Below, piece by piece: positions 1 through 5,538 of a DNA stretch of 5,538 nt. The stretch lies in the NCBI GenBank assembly GCA_007128085.1, contig SKYC01000171.1, positions 1 through 5,538 on the forward strand, read 5' to 3'. This DNA is from Saprospiraceae bacterium (GTDB taxonomy: Bacteria > Bacteroidota > Bacteroidia > Chitinophagales > Saprospiraceae). Numbering within the stretch: the stretch's first letter is position 1; each line of letters opens with the position of its first letter. The position numbers and the translations under genes are program-made. Below the pieces are notes generated by a model. That model was not told where the DNA came from and searched no databases. It saw nothing but the letters and a program-made list of their open reading frames with translations.

Positions 1-748
1 ATGATGGGAAGAGGGCGTCGGTCAATTGCACCAGTCGAAAAAAAACAATGGAGGCCAGAACGGTTCCAAAGACAGCCAGTAAGACGAGATATGCCAGCGA
101 GTTCCAGGCGTAGGGGTGCTCGGCCATAACGCTTGTGAAATCGGTGAGAAAAAGCAGGCCAAATACGGGAACTCCCGTCAGGCTAAAACTGACTGTTGCA
201 ATGAGAAAGGGGGAATAATTCTGGTAGTAATGTTTGATGAGGTTGGAATTTATCGCGTAACAAATGGTAGCCAGTATGACCAGTAAACCAAAAGTGAATT
301 CGCCGGCCAGAGCACCCTGAGCATTCACTACGATCATCAGCAGGGCACCGATTAAGCCGAGAATGACGCCCCAAAACTTTCTAAACCGAAACAGCAGGCC
401 AAAAAGCAACAGACCTGTCAAATAGGTGGCCAAGGGAGTAAATGAACTAAGTATTCCCGCCATCGAACTGGAAATGCGCGTTTGTGCCAATGCAAAAAGT
501 ATGGCCGGGGCGCCACTTCCCAGTAATCCTATCCAAACCAGACCCCATTTTTCTCTGCTGGTGAGTTTGTAGAGGTACCTGAAAGCAAAGGGCAGAAAAG
601 CAATACCGGATATTCCAAACCTGAGCATGGCTACCTGGAGAGGAGAAAAAGCGACCAGACCTTTTTTTATAAGTATGTAACTGGAACCCCAGGTCAACCC
701 CAAAATAAACAAAAAGAGGAACCCGAGTAACTGTTCTTTTTTTTCCAA
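1..748 (-). CDS. DMT superfamily (EamA-type) transporter, 3' end cut by window edge
   Basis: This is an inner-membrane transporter of the drug/metabolite transporter superfamily, whose members commonly export metabolites or amino acids; the substrate cannot be told from sequence. The reading frame gives 249 residues, almost entirely hydrophobic helices. The family hallmark near the start reads LGLTWGSSYILIKKG (about residues 16-30), followed by PLQVAMLRF, typical of the first EamA repeat. The second repeat begins near residue 150 (FGLLVILATICYAINSNLIKH). Family proteins are usually near 290-300 residues, so roughly the last one or two helices lie beyond position 1. The only start after the in-frame TAA is a TTG at 748-746, giving MEKKEQLLGF; no ATG occurs in frame until residue 41, inside helix 2, which is too late. 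No ribosome binding site precedes the TTG. A run of eight A residues directly after it makes a start further upstream, by an indel or frameshift, possible. It lies 99 bases downstream of the flotillin gene on the same strand and could be its distal operon partner. The family call is firm; the start is not. Confidence 0.88.
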   Translation of the reverse strand, partial: MEKKEQLLGFLFLFILGLTWGSSYILIKKGLVAFSPLQVAMLRFGISGIAFLPFAFRYLYKLTSREKWGLVWIGLLGSGAPAILFALAQTRISSSMAGILSSFTPLATYLTGLLLFGLLFRFRKFWGVILGLIGALLMIVVNAQGALAGEFTFGLLVILATICYAINSNLIKHYYQNYSPFLIATVSFSLTGVPVFGLLFLTDFTSVMAEHPYAWNSLAYLVLLAVFGTVLASIVFFRLVQLTDALFPS

Positions 749-810
749 TATGTCTTAACTGTTTCTCTATTCGACCTTCGTCTTTTCCGTATGCCTCCTT
801 TTTCGCTTCA

Positions 811-836
811 CTCAAAATCTATAAAAACGATTTGAG
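811..836. repeat. Imperfect inverted repeat after the flotillin stop
   Basis: CTCAAA (811-816) pairs with TTTGAG (831-836), and two further pairs form across a bulged A. It sits 12 bases past the flotillin stop on the minus strand and so could be a weak 3' end hairpin. There is no run of U after it in the minus-strand direction, so it does not qualify as a normal intrinsic terminator, and read-through into the transporter gene is plausible. Confidence 0.3.
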
Positions 837-847
837 AATTTTACCAC

Positions 848-2368
848 TCATGATTTCTCACCGGACCCGGGATCGGATTTTTTTTCCTTATTTCCCTTCT
901 GATCACTTTCGCCTTCTTCAGGTTTGAGGGGTATTTCGGGAGTGGATTGAACCGCATCCTTGGTTCCCTTACCCAGGTAGGATGGAAGATCCATCCCCGC
1001 CATATTGAACAAGTCATTCATGGGAGGCACCGATTTGTAGAGTCCACTGATGAACTTACTGGTGGAGTTTCCCTCCCCCTCTTTTTGATTGCCACCTTCC
1101 CAAACGGTTACTTTGTCAATTTTAATGTTCTTAATGGCGTCCACTTGCATTTTAACCAGGTCTTCGAGTTTGTCGGCAATCATCATCAATACAGCTTCTC
1201 TGGAATCACCGTTGGAAGACTTGACGATTTGTTCGAAACCCTCGGCTTGTTTGGTCAACATTTCGTATATACCTCTTGCATTGGCCTCTTTTTTCATATA
1301 GATGGCGTCGGCATCCCCTTGGGCTTCTCTTCGTGTTTTTTCGGCCACGGCCTCTGCATCAATTTCCTTCTTTTTCTTTTCGATTTCAGCCTTGACGAGG
1401 ATATCCGCCTCCAACCTGGCCGTCTCTCTTTTTCTTCGGGCATTTTCTGCTTTGACTTCTGCCTGGTAAGAAATTTCAAGGGCTTTGGCCTCTTCCACTT
1501 TCTCGGTAGCCACGGCTCTGTTGGAAAACTCAGCTTCTTTTTCCCTTTTTTCTGCATCTGACATGGCGATACTGATCTGGGAGGTATTTTCTCCCTCTAT
1601 TGAGCGGGCATTGGCCTCTGCCACCCTGATTCTCTCTTTTTGCTTGGCCTCCGCCTCTCCGGAAATGGCTTCCGATTCTGCCCTTGCCACTTTAACTCTC
1701 TGGTCCCTACGCGCTTCTGCTTCTCCAATGGAACCCTCTCTCTCCCTTTCAGCTACTCTGACCCGAGCCTCATTGATGGCGTGGGCAGCAGCCTCCTTAC
1801 CGAGTGCTTCGATATAATTGGATTCGTCCTGAATATCGGTTACGTTAACGTTGATCAGTGTCAAACCGATTTTTTTCAGCTCGGAGCCGACATTGTTTGC
1901 GACATTGGTGAGAAATTTATCTCTGTCGGAATTGATTTCCTCTATATCCATGGTTGCCACCACCAACCGCAGCTGTCCGAAAATGATGTCTTTGGAAAGG
2001 TCTGCAATTTCGGTCCGGCTTTTTCCCAATAACCGCTCGGCAGCATTGGTCATGATTCCCGGGTCATTTGAAATGGCTACAGTAAACCTTGAGGGTACGT
2101 TGACCCTGATGTTTTGCCTACTCAACGCTCCGCGAAGGTCCACATCGATGGAGATGGGCGTGAGGTCGAGAAATTCATAATCCTGAATGACCGGCCAGAC
2201 AAAAGCAGCCCCTCCTGCCAGACACTTTGCTGAACCGGAGCCGGTTTTACCGTAGATGACCAGAATTTTATCCGACGGACAACGCTTGTAACGGGTTACC
2301 GCGTACATCAGCATTAAAAGGATTAAAAAGACAAGACCTGCGATAATAATAAGTGAGGTTTCTACCAT
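848..2368 (-). CDS. floT: Flotillin (SPFH/band 7 family membrane scaffold protein)
   Basis: This is a membrane-anchored scaffold protein of the flotillin family. Family members oligomerise through SPFH and coiled-coil regions and organise membrane microdomains, affecting fluidity and membrane protein assembly. The 506-residue product matches the usual bacterial flotillin length of about 500. Residues 5-25 form an N-terminal hydrophobic anchor. The SPFH domain covers about 27-190 and includes the typical GLTLINVNVTDIQDE stretch at 168-182. A long Ala/Glu/Lys/Arg-rich coiled coil runs from about 190 to 365, with a visible 22-residue periodicity at 202-267. The flotillin C-terminal region covers about 366-465, and a charged low-complexity tail rich in K, E, G and S ends the protein. 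The ATG at 2368 is chosen because it directly precedes the anchor. It lies 17 bases after the stop of the NfeD-like gene, has no Shine-Dalgarno sequence and is probably translated from the same transcript. The NfeD neighbour reproduces the B. subtilis yuaF-yuaG layout. The symbol follows that likeness and is less certain than the family. Confidence 0.95.
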   Translation of the reverse strand: MVETSLIIIAGLVFLILLMLMYAVTRYKRCPSDKILVIYGKTGSGSAKCLAGGAAFVWPVIQDYEFLDLTPISIDVDLRGALSRQNIRVNVPSRFTVAISNDPGIMTNAAERLLGKSRTEIADLSKDIIFGQLRLVVATMDIEEINSDRDKFLTNVANNVGSELKKIGLTLINVNVTDIQDESNYIEALGKEAAAHAINEARVRVAEREREGSIGEAEARRDQRVKVARAESEAISGEAEAKQKERIRVAEANARSIEGENTSQISIAMSDAEKREKEAEFSNRAVATEKVEEAKALEISYQAEVKAENARRKRETARLEADILVKAEIEKKKKEIDAEAVAEKTRREAQGDADAIYMKKEANARGIYEMLTKQAEGFEQIVKSSNGDSREAVLMMIADKLEDLVKMQVDAIKNIKIDKVTVWEGGNQKEGEGNSTSKFISGLYKSVPPMNDLFNMAGMDLPSYLGKGTKDAVQSTPEIPLKPEEGESDQKGNKEKKSDPGSGEKS

Positions 2369-2385
2369 GGCTAAGATAATTTATT

Positions 2386-3006
2386 TTATTGTTTTATTTC
2401 TTCCGTTTCCAATATTTCAAGTGGTTCTACCACGAGTAATCCATCTTCTTTAACCCCTATGACCGTGACCAATTCACCGGTCTGAAGTCTTTTTCCATCG
2501 GTGTTGATGGCCGGGGCCTCTCTCAAAACTCCGCCGAGAATGATTTGTACCCGGCCCGGCTGGTCTTCTCCTTCTATCGGCAAATACACTTCGGCTTCCT
2601 TATACAGCGCGTTTTGTATGTTGAAATTTCCGACCTCTGTCAGGTTGTTGAACATATACAGCAAGTAACCGACAACAAACAATGCCGCAAATCCTGCGAA
2701 TAAAGCAAAGCCAATAGCGAGAACAACACTGCCACCTGAATTGAGAATCAAAAAACCGCCCCATCCAAAAAAGGTAAAAAAGGCCACTGTTCCCCTAACG
2801 GATAACAGGGTGAAATCTCCTACCTCACCCACGCTGAAATCACTGTCCGCATCCATTTCAAACTCCATGTCCGTATCGGATTCGAATCCGAATAAACTGG
2901 CAATAAAAATGACAACGAAAAAAAAGGAAGATATGGCTGCGGTAACAAAAAAGATTTGCTGCATCAGACTCAGGGTAAACCACCATTCTTCAAATCCTGA
3001 AAACAT
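2386..3006 (-). CDS. NfeD-like membrane protein (flotillin partner, YuaF type)
   Basis: This is a short-form NfeD-family protein of 206 residues, without the ClpP-like protease domain of long NfeD proteins. Proteins of this type are typically encoded next to SPFH proteins and are thought to work with them at the membrane. Three hydrophobic segments are visible: about 14-40, 66-88 and 91-119. A strongly acidic stretch at 42-62 (FESDTDMEFEMDADSDF, continuing) separates the first two. Residues about 130-198 form the soluble C-terminal beta-rich domain expected to be an OB fold, with GRVQIILGGVLREAPAI and GELVTVIGVKEDGLLVVEP as the recognisable strands. The ATG at 3006 is supported by AAAGGAG four bases upstream, the only good Shine-Dalgarno site in the window at a gene start. 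It is the first gene of the minus-strand unit, followed by flotillin after 17 bases. The family call rests on the C-terminal pattern, the topology and the neighbour; no enzymatic role is implied. Confidence 0.88.
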   Translation of the reverse strand: MFSGFEEWWFTLSLMQQIFFVTAAISSFFFVVIFIASLFGFESDTDMEFEMDADSDFSVGEVGDFTLLSVRGTVAFFTFFGWGGFLILNSGGSVVLAIGFALFAGFAALFVVGYLLYMFNNLTEVGNFNIQNALYKEAEVYLPIEGEDQPGRVQIILGGVLREAPAINTDGKRLQTGELVTVIGVKEDGLLVVEPLEILETEEIKQ

Positions 3007-3010
3007 TCTT

Positions 3011-3017
3011 CTCCTTT
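3011..3017 (-). promoter_or_regulatory. Ribosome binding site of the NfeD-like gene
   Basis: The minus strand reads AAAGGAG, then AAGA, then ATG. The match to anti-Shine-Dalgarno is good, and the spacing is short but workable. It fixes the start of the NfeD-like gene at 3006. It stands out because the other gene starts here have only A-rich leaders. Confidence 0.65.
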
Positions 3018-3263
3018 ATTTTTTGTCTATTGTTGAACCGAAATGATTCAGGAGTTAAATATAAAAACTTTTATTTAGGTTCACCCCATAGTAACCTTAT
3101 TCTTTTTTTATATATTGAAATCTTTAACTGAAACTGTATTTGTTGAGGAGAAGTATTGAGTAAAAGCCCGCTGTTGATCAGGCTATATCGCAGGTCTGTA
3201 TGGTTTGATTGGGGTGGTATTTAGCAGGGGCGAGCCATTTTTAATTATCCTGTCCCAAATCCA

Positions 3264-3292
3264 ATGGAAAAGTTTACATTTTTATAACTTTG
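3264..3292 (+). promoter_or_regulatory. Candidate Bacteroidota-type promoter of prs
   Basis: TAACTTTG at 3285-3292 is an exact match to the TAnnTTTG -7 element used by the primary sigma factor of Bacteroidota. At the expected distance upstream, ATG (3264-3266) stands in place of the TTG -33 element, with 18 bases between. Transcription would begin near 3298-3300 and give prs a leader of about 120 nt. The phylum-specific consensus is established knowledge; its use here is inferred. Confidence 0.55.
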
Positions 3293-3325
3293 ACCTGTCT
3301 TTGCGATAACAATCCGAGACAAATT

Positions 3326-3361
3326 ACAGACTGAGAATTGCAATCGCATTTCGCAGTCTGT
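3326..3361 (+). repeat. Perfect 8-bp inverted repeat in the prs leader
   Basis: ACAGACTG (3326-3333) and CAGTCTGT (3354-3361) are exact reverse complements around a 20-base loop. The loop contains the palindrome ATTGCAAT (3337-3344) and can form a small inner stem. The element falls between the prs promoter candidate and the start codon, so it would be transcribed. No U-run follows directly, so it is not a terminator by itself. It may be an RNA structure or a protein binding site. Confidence 0.6.
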
Positions 3362-3418
3362 TCAGAAAAGCACAATACTGCTGAGTACTTTTTTAAAACC
3401 GGGTAAAATCATTAAAAA

Positions 3419-4345
3419 ATGGAAGTCAAATTATTTTCAGGTTCTGAGTCCCAGTATCTGGCAAGTGAAATAGTTAAGCATTACGGTACGGAAGCCGGCA
3501 AACTTAAATTTCACCGATTCAGCGATGGTGAAATTCAAACGGAAATGTGTGAATCGGTGAGAGGAGCGTATACTTTTTTAATCCAAAGTACCTTTGCTCC
3601 GGCAGACAACCTACTTGAACTGCTCCTTATGATTGACACAGCCAAAAGGGCTTCTGCCGGATACATTACAGCGGTCATTCCCTATTTTGGTTACGCCAGA
3701 CAAGACCGAAAGGATAAGGCCAGAGTTCCCATTTCTGCTAAACTCATAGCCAATATTCTGGAGGCCGCCGGAGCCAACCGGGTAATGACATTGGACTTCC
3801 ACGCCGATCAAATCCAGGGCTTTTTTGACATTCCCGTTGACCACCTCAAGAGCAATGCTATTTTTATCCCTTTTCTGAAAAACAAGGACCTCAGTAAAGT
3901 GAAATTTGCTTCTCCCGATGTTGGTGGTGTAAAAAGGGCGCGCATGTATGCCAAGTATTTTGAACGGGATTTGGTGATATGCGATAAAAGGCGTGAAAAA
4001 GCCAATGAAGTTGCAGAGATCATTGTCATTGGCGATGTCAAAGGAGCCGAGATAATTATGGTCGACGACATCGTGGACACCGCTGGAACGCTCTGTAAAG
4101 CTGCCGACGCTCTCATGGAGAAAGGAGCTGCTTCTGTCCGCGCAATTTGCACGCACCCCGTACTCTCCGGTAAGGCGTACAAAAATATTGAGAATTCGAG
4201 AATCGACGAATTGATCGTGACCAATACCATACCACTCAAGCAGAAGTCAAAGAAAATATCCGTCCTCAGTGTGGCACCTCTTTTTGCCAGGGCCATTAGA
4301 AATAACCACGAAAATAAATCCATCTCTGCTCTGTATATTGAATGA
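3419..4345 (+). CDS. prs: Ribose-phosphate pyrophosphokinase (PRPP synthetase, class I)
   Basis: This cytoplasmic enzyme transfers the pyrophosphate of ATP to ribose 5-phosphate, making PRPP for purine, pyrimidine, NAD, histidine and tryptophan synthesis. The 308-residue product has the usual length for the family. Diagnostic motifs appear in order: FSDGE at 34-38; the ATP-contacting PYFGYARQDRK at 88-98; the metal-site stretch DFHADQIQGFFD at 126-137, including His128; the ribose-phosphate-side SPDVGG at 165-170; the catalytic flexible-loop KRR at 190-192; and the PRPP-binding loop MVDDIVDTAGT at 214-224. No key residue is missing. The ATG at 3419 gives the standard N-terminus (KLFSGSES) and follows an A-rich sequence without a Shine-Dalgarno site. 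A promoter candidate lies about 130 bases upstream, and a terminator-like hairpin follows the stop, so it may be a single-gene transcript. The next gene is rplY, a frequent neighbour of prs across bacteria. Confidence 0.98.
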   Translation: MEVKLFSGSESQYLASEIVKHYGTEAGKLKFHRFSDGEIQTEMCESVRGAYTFLIQSTFAPADNLLELLLMIDTAKRASAGYITAVIPYFGYARQDRKDKARVPISAKLIANILEAAGANRVMTLDFHADQIQGFFDIPVDHLKSNAIFIPFLKNKDLSKVKFASPDVGGVKRARMYAKYFERDLVICDKRREKANEVAEIIVIGDVKGAEIIMVDDIVDTAGTLCKAADALMEKGAASVRAICTHPVLSGKAYKNIENSRIDELIVTNTIPLKQKSKKISVLSVAPLFARAIRNNHENKSISALYIE

Positions 4346-4359
4346 CGAAGCTCTCTCCG

Positions 4360-4381
4360 CCCTGAAGACAGTGGGTTTTTT
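4360..4381 (+). terminator. Intrinsic terminator candidate after prs
   Basis: CCCTG (4360-4364) pairs with CAG and GG (4369-4374) across a one-base bulge around an AAGA loop, and six T residues follow (4376-4381). The stem is short and imperfect, but its place 14 bases after the prs stop and the T-run support termination, possibly partial. Confidence 0.5.
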
Positions 4382-4522
4382 GCAATGAGTTGTTGATAAT
4401 TGTTGCCTGAAAACCTTTGGGTGTGTTGGAGATTGAATAGAGCGGATGCGTTTTTGATCCCTCTTTTTTTCGCAGCGACTTTTTTTGTTGTAAAAAGTAG
4501 TCAATTATTTAATTACATTCTT

Positions 4523-4530
4523 TATCTTTG
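4523..4530 (+). promoter_or_regulatory. Candidate Bacteroidota -7 promoter element of rplY
   Basis: TATCTTTG is a perfect TAnnTTTG match 34 bases before the chosen rplY start codon, giving a leader of roughly 28 nt. No TTG sits at the expected -33 distance; the nearest are the TTG repeats at 4485-4490, about 32 bases upstream. The motif supports both a separate rplY promoter and the start at 4565, because longer in-frame starts would lie upstream of transcription. Confidence 0.55.
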
Positions 4531-4564
4531 CAGTCCTTTTGAAAAATCTAGAAAATACTACAAT

Positions 4565-5206
4565 ATGGAAACGGTATCCATCCAAGCGGAATTGAGAGAA
4601 AATTTGGGCAAGCAAGCCTCTAAATCTTTCAGACGCAGCAAAAAAGTGCCCGTGGTAATATACGGAGGCGGTGACAGTATTCACGCAGTTTGTGATCCCG
4701 CTGGTTTTAAAAGCCTGGTGTATACTCCGGAGTTTAGATTGGCCGAAGTTAAATTGAATGGCGATACGCATAAATGTATCCTTAAAGACATCCAATTTCA
4801 CCCTGTGACAGAAGAAATTCTGCACGCCGACTTTCAAAAGCTTATCGAGGATACAGACGTTAAGGTCAGCATTCCTTTGAAAGTGGTGGGCTCTTCTCCG
4901 GGTGTAAAGGGTGGTGGAAAATTGATCAAACTCGTAAGGAAAGTCAAGATCAGAACCACTCCTGAGAATTTGGTGGACTCCCTGGTGGTGGATATTACCG
5001 GCCTTAAATTGGGACATTCAAAGAGAATTAGTGACATCGATGTTCCCGAAGGCGTAAAGATCATGAATGCCCCCGGTATCCCGGTGGTTTCGGTTGAAGT
5101 ACCAAGAGCACTTAAATCTGCGAAAACCGCTGAATCCAAAGCCGGTGGAGTTGCGGCTGAGGGAGAAGAAGGAAAGGAAACACCGGCAGAAGGTGGAGCC
5201 GAATAA
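4565..5206 (+). CDS. rplY: 50S ribosomal protein L25, long CTC/TL5 form
   Basis: This protein binds 5S rRNA in the large ribosomal subunit; the long form is named after the general stress protein CTC. The product has 213 residues. Residues 1-93 form the 5S-binding L25 domain, with KVPVVIYGGG (27-36) corresponding to the conserved stretch before the RNA-binding loop and HADFQKL at 87-93. Residues about 95-180 form the C-terminal beta domain of the TL5/CTC family, including VPEGVKIMNAPGIPVVSVEVP (160-180). Residues 183-213 are an Ala/Glu/Gly/Lys-rich low-complexity tail, common in long L25 proteins. The frame stays open for 55 codons upstream to 4400. Those residues do not resemble L25, and the -7 promoter element lies inside that stretch, so the ATG at 4565 is preferred. 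No Shine-Dalgarno site is present. It follows prs by 219 bases and ends before a strong terminator. The pth gene that often follows prs-rplY in bacteria is not next here. Confidence 0.96.
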   Translation: METVSIQAELRENLGKQASKSFRRSKKVPVVIYGGGDSIHAVCDPAGFKSLVYTPEFRLAEVKLNGDTHKCILKDIQFHPVTEEILHADFQKLIEDTDVKVSIPLKVVGSSPGVKGGGKLIKLVRKVKIRTTPENLVDSLVVDITGLKLGHSKRISDIDVPEGVKIMNAPGIPVVSVEVPRALKSAKTAESKAGGVAAEGEEGKETPAEGGAE

Positions 5207-5234
5207 GTTTTTTCCTTTTTATAGAATATAATTT

Positions 5235-5272
5235 AAAGGGCATTCCTCAGTTAAAAAGGGAATGCCCTTTTT
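5235..5272 (+). terminator. Strong intrinsic terminator after rplY
   Basis: AAAGGGCATTCC (5235-5246) and GGAATGCCCTTT (5259-5270) form a perfect 12-bp stem with a 12-base loop. The plus strand continues with T, giving a run of five T residues at 5268-5272. It lies 28 bases after the rplY stop. On the minus strand the T-run is only three, so it mainly serves rplY. Confidence 0.92.
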
Positions 5273-5337
5273 ACGTTGGCAGTCTTCGTCTGGAATCGCC
5301 TCGTCTTCCATGCCATCATTATACCGGGCTCGGATTT

Positions 5338-5345
5338 TATATTTG
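5338..5345 (+). promoter_or_regulatory. Candidate Bacteroidota -7 promoter element of the nitrilase-family gene
   Basis: TATATTTG exactly matches TAnnTTTG and ends 26 bases before the ATG at 5372, predicting a leader of about 20 nt. No TTG is seen at the usual -33 distance. A promoter here is needed because the rplY terminator lies between the genes. Confidence 0.5.
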
Positions 5346-5371
5346 CCGTACGGGATTGAAAACCTAAAAAT

Positions 5372-5538
5372 ATGCAGGAAGAAATACAAGTCAGTGCCCT
5401 CCAATGGAACCTCAAATGGTGTGAGCCCGGACAGAATCGGTCTGAAGCTGAAGAATTGATGGATCAACACCCTCATGCCGATGCGTATATTTTACCGGAG
5501 ATGTTTACAACCGGTTTTACCATGGAAGCCCGTGAAAA
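5372..5538 (+). CDS. Nitrilase-superfamily amidohydrolase (omega-amidase YafV-like), N-terminal fragment
   Basis: Only the first 55 codons are present; the gene runs past the right edge, and family members are usually about 250-270 residues. The fragment starts with a beta-strand typical of the superfamily (IQVSALQWNLKW, residues 5-16) and includes YILPEMFTTGFTME at 39-52. The Glu43 in LPEMF is the expected first member of the Glu-Lys-Cys catalytic triad; the Lys and Cys would lie outside the window. The LPEMFTTGF pattern closely resembles the YafV/omega-amidase branch, which hydrolyses 2-oxoglutaramate or the ketomethylthiobutyrate amide during methionine salvage and transamination clean-up. 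The substrate is inferred from this short motif only. The ATG follows an A-rich leader with no Shine-Dalgarno site. It is separated from rplY by a strong terminator and has its own -7 element, so it is likely transcribed independently. Confidence 0.87.
   Translation, partial: MQEEIQVSALQWNLKWCEPGQNRSEAEELMDQHPHADAYILPEMFTTGFTMEARE

Larger units (their letters stand above)
3007..3418. other. Divergent intergenic region between the NfeD-like gene and prs
   Basis: These 412 bases separate two divergently transcribed genes. The left part (3018-3130) is AT-rich and should contain the minus-strand promoter. I see only an imperfect candidate there: TATATTTA on the minus strand at 3056-3063, without a good upstream TTG. 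The middle part (3131-3245) holds no convincing gene; a 22-codon TTG-started reading frame at 3156-3224 is possible but unsupported. The right part (3246-3418) holds the prs promoter candidate and a structured leader. No tRNA or known riboswitch was recognised by eye. Confidence 0.8.

Noticed and set aside
794..801. Strong Shine-Dalgarno-like AAAGGAGG on the minus strand
   Set aside because: No ATG, GTG or TTG lies within a usable distance downstream; the transporter start is about 45 bases away. Probably chance or part of untranslated sequence.
447..815. Minus-strand open frame of 122 codons overlapping the transporter
   Set aside because: Beyond the A-run its translation has no membrane character, while the frame one base over gives a clear EamA protein. 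Only its first part matters, as a possible start extension.
947..1561. Plus-strand open frame of 204 codons antisense to flotillin
   Set aside because: It is a by-product of the Ala/Glu/Lys-rich coiled-coil coding sequence on the other strand; its translation is Phe/Gly/Leu-rich with no recognisable domain, and flotillin is certain here.
3077..3097. Short inverted repeat AGGTT/AACCT upstream of the NfeD-like gene
   Set aside because: Only five base pairs around an 11-base spacer in AT-rich DNA; easily due to chance and without other support as an operator.
3611..4323. Minus-strand open frames of 181 and 171 codons inside prs
   Set aside because: prs is unambiguous on the plus strand with all its catalytic motifs; the antisense translations show no domain.
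4400..4564. 55-codon N-terminal extension of L25
   Set aside because: It does not resemble L25, lies across a T-rich non-coding stretch and contains the probable rplY -7 promoter element; MET-VSIQAEL at 4565 is a normal L25 start.
1..5538. Search for mobile elements, CRISPR arrays, tRNA, rRNA and defence or toxin systems
   Set aside because: No transposase, phage, repeat-spacer or tRNA cloverleaf pattern was seen; gene content is housekeeping plus membrane proteins of uniform character.

Overview
The window looks like ordinary chromosomal DNA from a member of the Bacteroidota. Three lines of evidence support this. Perfect TAnnTTTG motifs (the -7 element of the primary sigma factor in this phylum) lie just upstream of three plus-strand genes. 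Shine-Dalgarno sequences are nearly absent, and start codons sit behind A-rich leaders. The protein families and the prs-rplY pairing also fit. I cannot place it to genus. No mobile element, CRISPR array, tRNA, rRNA or toxin-antitoxin pair is visible.

Minus strand, positions 3006 down to 1: an NfeD-like membrane protein is followed 17 bases later by a full-length flotillin (an SPFH protein with a hendecad-like coiled coil). After a further 99 bases comes a DMT/EamA-family transporter that runs off the left edge. NfeD plus flotillin is a known partner pair (the B. subtilis YuaF-YuaG arrangement) and suggests a membrane-organising complex. The transporter may be co-transcribed, but nothing ties it functionally to that pair. 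Its start is ambiguous: a TTG beside a run of eight A residues.

Positions 3007-3418 form a divergent intergenic region of 412 bases. It holds the nfeD ribosome binding site, a good prs promoter candidate and a leader of about 120 nt. That leader has a perfect 8-bp inverted repeat, a possible pseudoknot with its loop, and a weak stem followed by six T residues. This is the only part of the window that might hide an undescribed regulatory element.

Plus strand, 3419 to the right edge: prs (PRPP synthetase) with its own terminator, then rplY (ribosomal protein L25, CTC form) with its own promoter and a strong 12-bp-stem terminator. Last is the first 55 codons of a nitrilase-superfamily amidohydrolase resembling the omega-amidase YafV. 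Promoters and terminators suggest these three genes are separate transcription units despite their common direction.

I did not find a convincing new biological system. The findings are mostly small regulatory or start-site questions.
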